Assembly (NCBI GenBank): GCA_002894665.1
Contig: NCRB01000005.1
Location: 1-64,000 of the forward strand
Direction: 5' to 3'
From: Salinivenus iranica
GTDB lineage: Bacteria; Bacteroidota; Rhodothermia; Rhodothermales; Salinibacteraceae
DNA: 64,000 nucleotides
Below the pieces are notes generated by a model, which was given only the letters and a program-made list of their open reading frames with translations, was not told where the DNA came from and made no database searches. Both the position numbers and the translations under genes were made by a program. The stretch's first letter is position 1; each line of letters starts with the position of its first letter. Of this stretch, positions 54,159 to 64,000 are shown one piece after another.

Positions 54159-56882
54159 ATGGAAGCGGACGATAGCCGCGTCATTCCCATCAACATCGAG
54201 GACGAAATGAAGTCCTCGTACATCGACTACTCGATGTCGGTCATCGTGAGCCGGGCGCTGCCCGACGTGCGCGACGGCCTGAAGCCGGTGCACCGCCGCG
54301 TGCTCTACGGCATGCACGAGCTCGGCCTCACCCAGGGCGCCAACTACAAGAAGAGCGCCCGCATTGTCGGGGAGGTGCTCGGGAAGTACCACCCCCACGG
54401 CGACTCGTCGGTGTACGACACGCTGGTGCGCATGGCACAGCACTTCTCCATGCGCTACCCGCTGGCGGATGGACAGGGCAACTTTGGCTCGGTCGACGGC
54501 GACTCGGCGGCGGCCATGCGGTACACCGAGGCCCGCATGACGCGCATCGCCGAGCAAATGCTCCAGGACATCGGCAAGGAGACCGTCGACACGCAGGAAA
54601 ACTTCGACGGCACGATGGAGGAGCCGACGGTGCTGCCGGCGGCCTTCCCCAACATGCTCGTCAACGGGGCCGACGGCATCGCCGTGGGCATGGCGACCAA
54701 GATCCCGCCGCACAACCTGGGCGAGACGATCGACGCCACGGTGGCCTACATCGACGATCCGGACATCGAGATCGACGAGCTGATGGAGCACCTGCCGGCC
54801 CCCGACTTCCCGACCGGCGGCATCATTTACGGCTACGCCGGGGTCTACGAGGCCTACCACACCGGGCGCGGCCGCGTGGTGATGCGCGCGAAGATGCACG
54901 AGGAGGACGTGCAAAGCGGGCGGCGCGCCCTGGTGGTGACTGAACTGCCCTACCAGGTCAACAAGAGCCGCGAGGTGGAGCGCATCGCCGACCGCGTGCG
55001 CCAGGAACGCATTGAAGGCATCGCCGACCTGCGCGACGAAAGCGACCGCGACGGCCTCCGCATCGTGATCGAACTGAAGCGGGACGCCAACGCCGAGATC
55101 GTCAAGAATCAGGTCTACAAACACTCGCGCCTGCAGGACACCTTTGGCGTCAACATGGTGGCGCTGGTCAACGGGCGGCCCCAGGTCGTCAACCTGAAGG
55201 ACGCGATCCGGCACTACGTGGAGCATCGCCACGAGATTGTGGTGCGCCGCACGAAGTACGACCTGCGACAGTCGCAGGACCGCGCCCACATTCTGGAGGG
55301 CCTCACGCTGGCGCTCGACCACCTCGACGCCGTCATCGCCATCATCCGCCACTCGCCCGACACCGACACCGCCCGCCAGAGCCTGCGCGAGGGCCGCTAC
55401 CCGGACACGCTCCGCGAGGCGGACCTGCGCGAGCTCAACGTCCCGCTCACGCCCCCTGTCGAGGCCGACCGCGAGCAGGACACCGTACAGGAGCTGTTGG
55501 GCGACGAGTACGAGGAGCTCGTCCAACAGCCCGAAGCGGGCCACTGGCTCACGGAGGACCAGGCCAACGCCATCCTGCGCCTGCGGCTCAGCCGCCTCAC
55601 GGGGCTGGAGCGCGAGAAAATCATCGGCGAGTACGAGGACATCATCGACGAGATCAAGCGCCTCCAGCACATCCTGAACAGCAAGGAGCGCCGGATGGAG
55701 CTCATCAAGGAAGAGCTGCTGAAGGTGAAGGAGCGGTTCGACGACGAGCGCCGCACGATGATCGACAAGACCGGCGGCGACGACATCATCATCGAGGACC
55801 TGATCGAGCGCGAGCACGTGGTGGTCACCATCACACACCAGGGCCTCACCAAGCGCACACCCATCGACACGTACCGGACGCAGGGGCGCGGCGGGGTTGG
55901 CATGCGCGGCACCGGCAAGCGCGACGACGACTTCATCGAGCACCTCTACGTCTGCCACTCGCACGACGTCCTGCTCCTCTTCACCGACAAGGGCCAGTGC
56001 TTCTGGCTGCGGCCGTTCGAGATTCCGGAGGGCAGCCGCACGGCGAAGGGCCGCTCCATTCGCAACCTCATCGACATCGACCGCGACGACCGCGTGCGGG
56101 CCGTCATCAGCGTCGGCAAGGAGAACTTCGAGGACGAGGCCTTCCTCAACAGTCACTACGTGCTGGCCGCCACGCGAGAGGGACAGGTCAAGAAGACGGC
56201 GCTGGAATCCTACAGCCGCCCGCGCCGCGGCGGCATCATCGGCATGAAGGTGGAAGACGACGACCAGCTCATCGAGGCATCGCTCACCGGCGGCGACAAC
56301 ACCGTCGTGGTGGCCTCGTCGGGCGGGCGCGCCGTGCACTTCCACGAGGAGGATGCCCGCCCCATGGGCCGCAACACCGCCGGCGTGCGGGGCATGCGAC
56401 TGCCGGGGAACCAGACGATGGTGGGCATGATTTCCGTCTCGCCCGACCGGCGCGAGGCCCTCGACGTGCTCGCCATCGCCGAGAACGGCTACGGCAAGCG
56501 CACTCCCCTCACCGACTACCGCGTGCAGAGCCGCGGCGGCAAGGGCCTCATCACCCTCAACCGCACAGACCGCACCGGCGACCTCGTGTCCCTCAAGGGC
56601 GTGGCCGGCGACGAGGACCTGATGATCATCACCGAGAACGGCATCATGATCCGCACGCGGGTGGAGGAGATCAGCCAGATGGGCCGCAACACGCAGGGCG
56701 TGCGCGTCATCAACCTCAAGGACGGCGACGCGATTGCCGACGTCAGCTGCGTGGCACCCGATGCCCTGGCGGCTCCGGAGGCGGACGAGGAGGACGAGAC
56801 AGACGAGGCGGCCGACGCCACGGTCAGTAACGGCGAGTGGGACGAAGAGGCCGCCTCCGATGCCGTGGACGACGCGGAGTAG
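54159..56882 (+). CDS. gyrA: DNA gyrase subunit A
   Basis: The DNA-cutting subunit of gyrase. In the 907-residue protein the active-site tyrosine is Tyr122 in AMRYTEARM. The quinolone-resistance region reads [17 protein letters not shown], with Ser83 and Asp87 in E. coli numbering both of the sensitive type. The C-terminal beta-pinwheel has six blade-like repeats and begins with a divergent GyrA box, QGRGGVG instead of QRRGGKG. A long acidic tail (about the last 45 residues) follows. With that box missing two basic residues, a topoisomerase IV ParC assignment should be kept in mind, but overall length and the box position favour GyrA. Confidence 0.9.
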   Translation: MEADDSRVIPINIEDEMKSSYIDYSMSVIVSRALPDVRDGLKPVHRRVLYGMHELGLTQGANYKKSARIVGEVLGKYHPHGDSSVYDTLVRMAQHFSMRYPLADGQGNFGSVDGDSAAAMRYTEARMTRIAEQMLQDIGKETVDTQENFDGTMEEPTVLPAAFPNMLVNGADGIAVGMATKIPPHNLGETIDATVAYIDDPDIEIDELMEHLPAPDFPTGGIIYGYAGVYEAYHTGRGRVVMRAKMHEEDVQSGRRALVVTELPYQVNKSREVERIADRVRQERIEGIADLRDESDRDGLRIVIELKRDANAEIVKNQVYKHSRLQDTFGVNMVALVNGRPQVVNLKDAIRHYVEHRHEIVVRRTKYDLRQSQDRAHILEGLTLALDHLDAVIAIIRHSPDTDTARQSLREGRYPDTLREADLRELNVPLTPPVEADREQDTVQELLGDEYEELVQQPEAGHWLTEDQANAILRLRLSRLTGLEREKIIGEYEDIIDEIKRLQHILNSKERRMELIKEELLKVKERFDDERRTMIDKTGGDDIIIEDLIEREHVVVTITHQGLTKRTPIDTYRTQGRGGVGMRGTGKRDDDFIEHLYVCHSHDVLLLFTDKGQCFWLRPFEIPEGSRTAKGRSIRNLIDIDRDDRVRAVISVGKENFEDEAFLNSHYVLAATREGQVKKTALESYSRPRRGGIIGMKVEDDDQLIEASLTGGDNTVVVASSGGRAVHFHEEDARPMGRNTAGVRGMRLPGNQTMVGMISVSPDRREALDVLAIAENGYGKRTPLTDYRVQSRGGKGLITLNRTDRTGDLVSLKGVAGDEDLMIITENGIMIRTRVEEISQMGRNTQGVRVINLKDGDAIADVSCVAPDALAAPEADEEDETDEAADATVSNGEWDEEAASDAVDDAE

Positions 56883-56916
56883 TCCCGCCATGGCCTCCGT
56901 CCGACGCTAAAGCCGC

Positions 56917-56949
56917 GCGCAGCCCCGAACGCCAATCGGGGCCCTGCGC
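56917..56949. terminator. bidirectional terminator between gyrA and the protease gene
   Basis: GCGCAGCCCCGA and TCGGGGCCCTGCGC pair across a seven-base loop with a two-base bulge; the hairpin sits in the 66-bp convergent gap. No U-tract is present. Confidence 0.5.
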
Positions 56950-59585
56950 TATCGGACGTGAATCGCCTGCACCGTCTCCGTGAATTCGGTGCCGTCCGCT
57001 CCCTGCCCGATCACGCGGAAGAAGTACACCCCACTGCCCAGCGCCCGAAGCGTGCGGGCGTTGAGCCGAATGGACTCGGAGTCGGTGATCGTTCGCTCCA
57101 GCGTAGGAATCGCCACGCGACGCCCCAGCGCATCGAACACCTGAATCTGCACGTCGACCTCGCGGCCCTGGAGGTCTTCGGGCAGGGTCACGGAAACCCG
57201 TGCCTGTTGGCGAAAGGGGTTGGGAGCCACCGACACATCCACCCCGTCCGCTCGGAGGACCGTTCGGAGCGTGCTCTGGGCGAGCACCCGGTCTTCGGGG
57301 GACCCGTCCCCGTCGGTATCTACGCGCTCCACCGCCGTCACGCGGAACTCATGCTCTCCGGGCGTGAGGCGCTCCACCGTGCGGCTGTACTCGCCCGCTC
57401 CCTCCGTTGCAAACCGATCCTGTTCTGCAAATCCACCATCGAAGAAGCGGCGCTCGACGACGAGCTCATCCACATTCTCATCGCCGATCTGTCGCCACCG
57501 CAGGGTCACGGTGCCGTTGCCGGATGACACCGACACATCGTCCGACTGAAGGTTGGCAATCTGAACGCCCGAGGGCGTAGGCACGGCCTGGTTGGCCTGC
57601 ACGAACCCGTGGCCGCTCCAGGGGTCGACCCCCGACGCAATCTCGACGAAGTCGCCCTCCCGGTTCTGTCGGACCGTCACGTCGGCCGCCGTCGACTCCA
57701 GGCGGTCGTACACCTCCACAGGGGAAAGATCCGGACGGGCACTGCGAATCAGCGCCCCAATCGCCGCGATGTTGGGCGCCGCCGCCGAGGTGCCGAAGAA
57801 GTTCGGATGGGGATCGGCGTCCACGCCGTCGAAAAAGTCGTCGTCGATGTCATTTCCAAAGAACGTATTATCGATGCCGTCCGCGCCGGTCACATCGGGC
57901 TTTTCACGATCCTCCGTGGTCGGATTCCCATTCTGGTCGAACCGGATCTGAATTCCCCCCTTCGAGGAAAAGGGCTCCAGCGCCGCCGGATCGGAATTGG
58001 AATTGTACTCCGCGGTGTTATAGAACGGCGCGGCGGCCACCGCCATCGCGCCCTCGGCCATCGGGTGCCCAAAGAGGGTGGGTCCGAGCGTGTCGTACTC
58101 CTCAACCGTAAAGTCACTTCCCGAGTAGACGTACTTGATTTCGTCCGGATCGGGACCGGCGGCCTTCTCGATCACGAGGTCGAGCGACTGGGCGCTGCCG
58201 GTGCTGTTGGTGTACTCCATCGTCTCGGACGGCACCCCGGTGGCGATGTTGTCGGTGCTCGACTCCGCGACAATTTCACCGTCCTGGTCGACCAGCGCAA
58301 TGTCGAGATCCGTATCGGCTCCCGACGACCCCTCCACCTGTGCCGACGGATCGGTCCACTGAAACGAAAACACCTGAAAGGTGCCGCCGGACTCTACCGT
58401 AATCCGCTGCTCCGTATCGGTCGATAGGGTCGAGCTGTCGAAGTCGTGGCGCGTGGAATTGCTGCTGATGACCCCGGGCTCCCCCGAGTTGCGGAAGGGG
58501 GCCTCGTACGACTCCTGCCCGTTGTTGCCCGCAGACGAGAAGTACGCCGCCCCGTCGCTGGTTACGACCTCGTCGACGGCGTTCGATACGGGGCCATCCT
58601 GATAGAACGGCTCGCTGCTGTAGCCGACGTCGTCGACAATCACGCCGCAGCCGGCCGCGGCGAGTTCCCGGATGCCCTCCGCAAAGTTGCCTACGCCCCC
58701 GAACGCCGTGTGGAAGCCCAGCGTAGCACCCGGGGCAATGTCGTGGATGAGCTGGAGCATGGCACGCCCCTCGTCGGTGGGGGACGGGTCGCTCCCGTCG
58801 TAGTCCGCAAGCACGTCGACCGGTGCCGTTCGCCCCTCCGGGTTGCCTTCGCCCGGCAGGTCCCCGGACTCCACATCGTCGGAGGCCGAAGTGATGGTCC
58901 CGCTCGCCGTATCATAGCTGTCAGAGAGCCCGCACACCTTTTCTCCGGCCCCATCGACGCCCTTCTCCATCCGGGCCCGGAATGCTCCGTGAGACGTGTC
59001 CGCCTCCGACTCCACGCTCCCGACGTGGACCCGCATGTACGACGGGAGCATGCCGCGCAGCGAGGCGAGTTGTGCCGCCTCTTCGAGCGCCCCAATCGGA
59101 AGGCGCCCCGACACCACGGCCCCGGTCGTAGCCCCGTCCTCCAGCCCGAGGGCCCGCAGGTCGTCAAGCAGGGTGGCAACATCCGTCGCGGCGACCGCGT
59201 CCACGACCACCGTGCGCCCGTCCGCCGCGACCGGCGAATACACCCGGCTCTCCCCGCGGGCCGGGTCCGATGGGCCCTGCACACTCGCCTGGCGCGACCG
59301 GTCTCCCCGGAGCGACTGCACCGCGGCCCGGCCGCCCGCCTCGTGCTGATGGTAGAGCAGCGCCAGCTCGGTCCCAAGCCGCGACATGGGGCCATTCTTG
59401 GTCGCGTCGTCCGGCCCTCGGAGCGCCTGGCGGGCCGCCCGTCGCACCTCGTCCGACACCGCCTCTACCGAAAGCATTCCCACCGACTTCGTCGCAAAGC
59501 CCTCCGTCTGCGCCTGCGCCTCCGCCGGCCCCAGGAGTCCAAGAGCAAAGACGACCGCCATGCAAAAAGACCCAACGCGAAGCAT
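56949..59585 (-). CDS. secreted subtilisin-like protein with T9SS sorting domain
   Basis: An 878-residue exported protein: signal peptide (1-25), a prodomain-like region (to about 205), a subtilase-like domain (about 210-660), a fibronectin-like domain (about 680-770) and a C-terminal type IX sorting domain (about 785-878, VAPNPFRQQARVSV). The nucleophile Ser600 is in FFGTSAAAPN, the Asp in CGLSDSYD (222) and the oxyanion Asn in SSAGNNGQ. The catalytic His position is occupied by Glu272 in TDEGRAMLQL. It may be an altered protease using Glu like sedolisins, or inactive. It is followed by another sorted protein 42 bp upstream on the same strand. Confidence 0.85.
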   Translation of the reverse strand: MLRVGSFCMAVVFALGLLGPAEAQAQTEGFATKSVGMLSVEAVSDEVRRAARQALRGPDDATKNGPMSRLGTELALLYHQHEAGGRAAVQSLRGDRSRQASVQGPSDPARGESRVYSPVAADGRTVVVDAVAATDVATLLDDLRALGLEDGATTGAVVSGRLPIGALEEAAQLASLRGMLPSYMRVHVGSVESEADTSHGAFRARMEKGVDGAGEKVCGLSDSYDTASGTITSASDDVESGDLPGEGNPEGRTAPVDVLADYDGSDPSPTDEGRAMLQLIHDIAPGATLGFHTAFGGVGNFAEGIRELAAAGCGVIVDDVGYSSEPFYQDGPVSNAVDEVVTSDGAAYFSSAGNNGQESYEAPFRNSGEPGVISSNSTRHDFDSSTLSTDTEQRITVESGGTFQVFSFQWTDPSAQVEGSSGADTDLDIALVDQDGEIVAESSTDNIATGVPSETMEYTNSTGSAQSLDLVIEKAAGPDPDEIKYVYSGSDFTVEEYDTLGPTLFGHPMAEGAMAVAAAPFYNTAEYNSNSDPAALEPFSSKGGIQIRFDQNGNPTTEDREKPDVTGADGIDNTFFGNDIDDDFFDGVDADPHPNFFGTSAAAPNIAAIGALIRSARPDLSPVEVYDRLESTAADVTVRQNREGDFVEIASGVDPWSGHGFVQANQAVPTPSGVQIANLQSDDVSVSSGNGTVTLRWRQIGDENVDELVVERRFFDGGFAEQDRFATEGAGEYSRTVERLTPGEHEFRVTAVERVDTDGDGSPEDRVLAQSTLRTVLRADGVDVSVAPNPFRQQARVSVTLPEDLQGREVDVQIQVFDALGRRVAIPTLERTITDSESIRLNARTLRALGSGVYFFRVIGQGADGTEFTETVQAIHVR

Positions 59586-59627
59586 ACGAGAAGCGTGTTG
59601 TGATCGTGTCTGTGGTGAGGCCCATCG

Positions 59628-61559
59628 CTACCGGACGACGAGCATATTTTGCGTTTCCGTGATGCCGCTTTCGCCCTGCACTCGGAGCACGTACAGCCCA
59701 CTCCCCCACGTGTCGGCGTCAATGGTAATCCGGGTGGGGACGTTCGCGTCCACGGTCCGGTCTTCCGAGTACATACGCTGGCCGAGAGAGTTAAACACCT
59801 CCACCGTCACCGACTGTGTCTCACGGGCCGTCAGCTCGAAGGTCGCCCGGTCGCGGACGGGATTTGGGTAGGGCCCCAGCGCGTACACGTCGCCGTCGAA
59901 ATCAACCTCCACGTCCTCCGACGCACTCACGATGGAATTCCCCTGCCCGTCCTCCGCCCGCACGCGGTACTGGTAGCGGCCCGGCGTCTGCCGCTCGGCC
60001 GTATAGCTCGTCTGATTGGTCGTCGTCACCGGCCGAAACGACCCGCTCGTCCCCAGCCGGCGCTCCACCCGGTAGCGCACGGACGACGGCGTGCCCGGCG
60101 GCTCCGTCCACGAGAAGGAGACAGTGCCCCGCCCCTGCTCGTCCCGCCCCGCGACTTCCGTCGCCACGTTGTCCACGTTGACCGTGTCCCGTACCGTTTC
60201 GAGGGAGGTGCCCTGCGACCCATCCGAGCGCACCCAGCGGAGCCGGAAGGAAAACACCCCGAGGCCGAGGCTGTCCAGCGTGACCGACGGCTCCTCTAGC
60301 GAGGAGGCGTCAATCTCCCGGATCGTCTCAAACTCGCCGTCAAAGTACATCCGATCCACGAGGTACTCATCAATGTTGGCATCCGCCCCTACGCTCCACG
60401 AGAGCGTGCGGCTGCCGTCGGCCGTATTCGCCGACTGTAGGTCCAGCGCAAAGACGTCGCGAAAGAACTGTTGACATCCCGTGCCGAGGGGCCACCCCAT
60501 GTCCTTCATTTGCCCACACACGACGGCGCCGGGGAGCCGATTGGTCTCCGCCGTCCCGATTTGCGGGGTCATAAGGGCGTTCGGGGACTCCGGGGGGTAG
60601 GCCGACTCGTCCAGATGCGCAATGCTTGATCCGGCCTGAAAAAAGAGCGGGGCGTACATCATCGGAGGAACGGGGCCGTCGCCCTGCTCCGCCCCCCGGA
60701 TCGCCTGCTCCCCATCGAAGAAGAGACGGTCACTCGTCAAGGCATCGCCGAGGGCCTCCGACGGATTGGGAAACTGGTCCTCGTTCGTCAGAACACGAAT
60801 TGGGCTACTCGGGGGGTCCTCCACAAGGAGACGCCCAAACGGCCCGGGCGACCGTTCCTCGCCGTCGATCTGCCCATCACTGTCAAAATCAAGCCCGTAC
60901 CCCCCCGTCCCGTTGTTGTAGTTGAAGACGTCGACGTAATTGAGGCCGTGGGTAATTTCGTGCAGGACCACACTCGTAAAGTCGATGGTGCCGGCCGGGG
61001 CGGGCCCCTCCCCGAAGTGCCAGTCGCTCCGCTGACTGTTGAATCGGGCAACCATGTCAAACCCGCCCTCCGATTGGTCGGTCCCGGTCAACGCATCCAG
61101 GAGCGGAAATCCGATAATGGTATCGCCGCTGCCGTCATCGTTCGTGTCGATCAGACCGAGCCGTGGCCCCGCGGCCCCCAACGTATTCCCCCCAAGCGGC
61201 TCCCACTCCGCGTTCAGTCGAATGGGCACCGGCGAGGAGATGTGTGTCTCCCAGATGTCCACCGCCCGCTGGAATGCCGCCTGGGCATCCGCCGGGAAGG
61301 AGTCACTGTAGGTCACCTCGATGGTGGCCGTCTGATTGGCGGGCGCCCGCTGAAGGGCCCCTTTTGGAAGGCGTTCGACGAACATGTCTAAATCAAGCTT
61401 CCGCAGCCCGCAGTCCTGGTAGGTGGCCAGGGCCTGCTCGTACGACATGCGATCGACCACATCCCAGGACGCTGGTTGAGCCGCGGCTGGAGGTGCCCCA
61501 AACACAAACAAACACAAGCCGATGCACAGTGCCGTGGCGGTTCGAACAAAAGAAATCAC
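59628..61559 (-). CDS. secreted metalloprotease-like protein with T9SS sorting domain
   Basis: A 643-residue exported protein. After a signal peptide (1-28), a domain of about 350 residues contains a zinc-protease motif: His200-Glu201-x2-His204 in VVLHEITHGLNYVD with Asp210 at the spacing of the third metzincin ligand. Next come two fibronectin-like domains (about 365-550), rich in Thr and Arg, and a C-terminal type IX sorting domain (about 560-643, YPNPVRDRATFEL). An HEITH core with acidic halophilic surface points to a surface or extracellular protease. No related regulatory gene is nearby. Confidence 0.83.
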   Translation of the reverse strand: MISFVRTATALCIGLCLFVFGAPPAAAQPASWDVVDRMSYEQALATYQDCGLRKLDLDMFVERLPKGALQRAPANQTATIEVTYSDSFPADAQAAFQRAVDIWETHISSPVPIRLNAEWEPLGGNTLGAAGPRLGLIDTNDDGSGDTIIGFPLLDALTGTDQSEGGFDMVARFNSQRSDWHFGEGPAPAGTIDFTSVVLHEITHGLNYVDVFNYNNGTGGYGLDFDSDGQIDGEERSPGPFGRLLVEDPPSSPIRVLTNEDQFPNPSEALGDALTSDRLFFDGEQAIRGAEQGDGPVPPMMYAPLFFQAGSSIAHLDESAYPPESPNALMTPQIGTAETNRLPGAVVCGQMKDMGWPLGTGCQQFFRDVFALDLQSANTADGSRTLSWSVGADANIDEYLVDRMYFDGEFETIREIDASSLEEPSVTLDSLGLGVFSFRLRWVRSDGSQGTSLETVRDTVNVDNVATEVAGRDEQGRGTVSFSWTEPPGTPSSVRYRVERRLGTSGSFRPVTTTNQTSYTAERQTPGRYQYRVRAEDGQGNSIVSASEDVEVDFDGDVYALGPYPNPVRDRATFELTARETQSVTVEVFNSLGQRMYSEDRTVDANVPTRITIDADTWGSGLYVLRVQGESGITETQNMLVVR

Positions 61560-61645
61560 GAGATTTGAGAGGTGTCAACGAAGGAAAAGCGTACAAAACG
61601 GGTTCTCATTCATGACCGACGCGCCACGTACCCGAGAAGAAGCAG

Positions 61646-62350
61646 CTACGGACGCCCAAAATGATAGGCGAGACCAAGGGATAACGGCAACACTGTAACA
61701 GCATTCTCTTTTCCGCCCGGCAAACTTCCGGTGACCCGAAACTCCCCGTCGAGATGCAACCCGCCGGCGAGGTGTACGGAGGCCCCAAGGCCCACGTCGC
61801 CCCCCGCATCCGTCACCTCAATGTCCGAGAAGTCCACCTGTCGTGGGTCGTTCACGAAATTGACCGTGGCCCCATCCATTGTCGTGTGCACGACGCCAAG
61901 CCCCACGAGCAGATACGGTTCGATGCGCCCGAGGGAGGTCAGGACGATTCGGCCCTCCAGTGTCAATGCCCGCAGGCGCCCATCCAGAGAGTTGGAGAGC
62001 GTGCAGTCCACACTGCAGCCCGCTGTGAGGTCCGCCCCGTCGCCCTCAAACCGCGACTCCTGGGCGCGGAGGCGCACCCCAAGATCGAAGTTGCTGGAGA
62101 TCCCCCGAACAAAGCCCGCCGATACGTACACGTGACGCCCAAACGTGGTGCTTACATCCGCCTCCACCTCCTCAGAATCTTGCGGGTCCTCAAAGACTCC
62201 AGAATACGTCACCTCGGTGACGGCCGGGGCCCAGCCGCCGCCGGCCCCGATCCGGATCTGTTGCGCCTGGGCGGAGTGGTGGTGTGAGAGGGTGGGGAGC
62301 AAAAGACCGGCGCCGAGAAGACAACACCCGAGGACCTGCAGGATGCGCAT
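61646..62350 (-). CDS. outer-membrane beta-barrel protein
   Basis: A 234-residue protein with a signal peptide (residues 1-30, ending AQAQ) and a string of amphipathic strands, ending in LGLAYHFGRP. It probably is a small eight-stranded barrel of the OmpA/OmpW type. Two cysteines in TAGCSVDCTLSN could form a surface-loop disulfide. Its function is unknown. It is the most upstream of three minus-strand envelope genes with gaps of about 85 and 70 bp. Confidence 0.75.
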   Translation of the reverse strand: MRILQVLGCCLLGAGLLLPTLSHHHSAQAQQIRIGAGGGWAPAVTEVTYSGVFEDPQDSEEVEADVSTTFGRHVYVSAGFVRGISSNFDLGVRLRAQESRFEGDGADLTAGCSVDCTLSNSLDGRLRALTLEGRIVLTSLGRIEPYLLVGLGVVHTTMDGATVNFVNDPRQVDFSDIEVTDAGGDVGLGASVHLAGGLHLDGEFRVTGSLPGGKENAVTVLPLSLGLAYHFGRP

Positions 62351-62573
62351 AGACTCAGACAGTGCAGGTGTAAGGAAGCGAACGATTTATCCGACTTCCC
62401 TTACGCAGCCTGGTCCCACTCGTTCGCGCCCTGGCGCGCCCGATCTCGCCTTCCTCCCGTGGGGAGCACGCGCTCAGCGCCGGATGGCTTTTTCGGGTGC
62501 GGCTCCCTTATCTTATGGGCGGCCCTCGCGGGTCGCTCACCGTCATGTCCCACTCTGACTGGAGCCCTCTCCC

Positions 62574-64000
62574 ATGTCCGACTCCTCAATTGCATTCGGC
62601 ACCGACGGCTGGCGCGCCGTCATTGCCGACGATTACACCTTCGAGAACCTCACCCGCGTTGCCCACGCCACGGCCACGTGGCTGCACGACGACTACGGCG
62701 ACACCCCGAGCGTCGTACTGGGGCACGACCCCCGCTTCCTGGGCCGCTCCTTCGTCGAACGGGCCGCCCAGGTCCTCGCGGCGGCGGGCGTGCACGTTAC
62801 CTTTGCCGACACGATGGTGTCCACCCCCGCCGTGAGCTGGGCCACACAGGCGATGGGGGCCGACGCCGGAGTGGTCATCACCGCCAGCCACAACCCGCCC
62901 GAGTACAACGGCTACAAGATCAAGGCGCACTTCGGCGGGCCCGCGCCCCCGCCCATGATTGCCGCCGTGGAGGACGCCATTCCGTCGGCCTCGGCCCTCC
63001 CCGACACGCTCCCGCCCTTCGACGACCTGACGTCGGACGGCCACGTTGCCCTCCACGACGTGCGCTCCGGGTACCTGAACGCCCTCCACGAGACCCTCAA
63101 CATCGACGCAATCACGGCGGCCGACTTCACCATCGCCCACGACGCGATGTTCGGCGCCGGACAGGACCTCGTGATCGACCTGCTGGGCGACGACAAGGTC
63201 CATCCGCTGCGGCACGACCTGAACCCGGGCTTCCACGGCGTGGCCCCCGAGCCCATCGCCGACCGGCTGCAAACCCTCTCGGACACGGTGGCCGCGGACC
63301 CGGACTGTGCCGTGGGCCTCGCCAACGACGGCGACGCCGACCGCATCGGCATGGTGGACGAGAACGGGGACTTCGTCAGCTCGCACCGGCTCCTCGCCCT
63401 GCTCGTCAAATACCTCCACGAGGAGCGCGGCCTTTCGGGCTCCGTGGTCAAAACCTTTTCCACCACCCACATGCTCGACCGCATGGCCGAGCAGTACGGG
63501 CTCCCGCTGGAGACCACCCCCATCGGCTTCAAGCACATCGCCACCAAAATGGCCGAGGGCGGCGTGCTCGTGGGCGGCGAGGAATCGGGCGGCATCGCAG
63601 CCGCCGGCCATATTCCTGAGCGCGACGGCATCTACATCGGCCTGCTCATCGTGGAAATGATGGTGGAGCGGGGCAAGCCCCTCTCGGCGCTCGTGGACGA
63701 ACTGCTGGAGGAGTTCGGCCCGCACTACAACTACCGCGACGACATTCACATCCGCGAGGACCAGAAGGCCGACGTGCTAGACCGCCTCGACAACAAGGGC
63801 GGGCTCGACACGGTGAACGGCCACGAGGTGACGGAGGTGCAGACGCTCGACGGCTTCAAGCACGTGACCGACAATGGATGGCTCCTCATCCGCCCCTCCG
63901 GCACCGAGCCGGTGCTGCGGGTATACTCGGAAGCCGAGTCGCCCGAGGCCGCAGAGGCGCTGGTGAAAGATGCCTCTCGTCAGCTCGGCCTCGACGAGTG
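62574..64000 (+). CDS. phosphoglucomutase/phosphomannomutase, cut by window end
   Basis: A second phosphohexomutase, 475 residues visible from the ATG at 62574. The frame stays open to the last base; the window ends on TG, which may be the first two bases of a TGA stop. Motifs are FGTDGWRAVIADDYT, the phosphoserine loop TASHNPPEYNGYK, the metal site NDGDADRIG, the sugar loop GEESGGIAAAGHI and the phosphate-binding RPSGTEPVLR. The GEESGG loop is typical of bacterial phosphoglucomutase/phosphomannomutase and differs from the mutase at 37245. The closing sequence LGLDE is near the normal family end. Confidence 0.9.
   Translation, partial: MSDSSIAFGTDGWRAVIADDYTFENLTRVAHATATWLHDDYGDTPSVVLGHDPRFLGRSFVERAAQVLAAAGVHVTFADTMVSTPAVSWATQAMGADAGVVITASHNPPEYNGYKIKAHFGGPAPPPMIAAVEDAIPSASALPDTLPPFDDLTSDGHVALHDVRSGYLNALHETLNIDAITAADFTIAHDAMFGAGQDLVIDLLGDDKVHPLRHDLNPGFHGVAPEPIADRLQTLSDTVAADPDCAVGLANDGDADRIGMVDENGDFVSSHRLLALLVKYLHEERGLSGSVVKTFSTTHMLDRMAEQYGLPLETTPIGFKHIATKMAEGGVLVGGEESGGIAAAGHIPERDGIYIGLLIVEMMVERGKPLSALVDELLEEFGPHYNYRDDIHIREDQKADVLDRLDNKGGLDTVNGHEVTEVQTLDGFKHVTDNGWLLIRPSGTEPVLRVYSEAESPEAAEALVKDASRQLGLDE

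Noticed and set aside
54081-56891. A 936-codon minus-strand frame across gyrA.
   Set aside because: Mirror of gyrA codon bias; no start context, motif or neighbour supports it.

Overview
The window is GC-rich and densely coded. Its proteins are acidic, Shine-Dalgarno sequences are scarce, one clean Bacteroidota-type promoter (TAnnTTTG) is visible, and several secreted proteins end in type IX (Por) secretion sorting domains. Together with a photoactive yellow protein (PYP) carrying a ~31-residue acidic N-terminal extension, this points to Salinibacter ruber or a close relative (Rhodothermota/Bacteroidota, salt-in extreme halophile). The organism call is inference from gene content; no database was searched. 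No CRISPR array, tRNA, rRNA, prophage or insertion sequence was recognised.

Layout. 1-8.2 kb: NAD biosynthesis (nadC-nadA), a small membrane protein, a glycosyltransferase, phosphofructokinase, an NDUFA9-like NAD(P)-binding protein, a Nif3-family protein and a coiled-coil protein with a decayed zinc ribbon. 8.3-8.7 kb: RNase P RNA (rnpB). 8.8-15.3 kb: secG, a Nudix hydrolase, rsmE, an Omp85-type outer-membrane protein, and mutY with an intact Nudix domain. 15.4-17.6 kb: groES-groEL behind a perfect CIRCE-like palindrome. 17.7-25.4 kb: a minus-strand surface/signalling block with a sorted adhesin-like protein, a YadA-head/S74-chaperone fibre and a giant hybrid two-component regulator. 25.5-37.1 kb: an ADP-forming acyl-CoA synthetase/GNAT fusion, an exported methyltransferase, a HerA-type ATPase, rlmN, an ABC-2 exporter and heme O/A synthases.

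37.2-44.0 kb: a phosphohexomutase, then the most interesting locus. This is a compact plus-strand row of (i) a repeat/coiled-coil protein ending in a second, chromophore-less PYP-like domain, (ii) the photoreceptor PYP, (iii) an AMP-forming ligase, (iv) an aromatic ammonia-lyase with tyrosine-type selectivity residues and (v) a DUF427 protein. Lyase and ligase could make p-coumaroyl-CoA, the PYP chromophore donor. The first gene is a candidate undescribed PYP partner.

44.0-64.0 kb: a trans-sulfuration enzyme, a TPR lipoprotein, fumarylacetoacetase with an unrecognised partner, Hsp20, a CoA-type Nudix, trehalose synthesis (otsA-otsB), glycerophosphodiesterase, gyrA, two secreted protease-like proteins with sorting domains, an outer-membrane barrel protein and a second phosphohexomutase cut by the window end.
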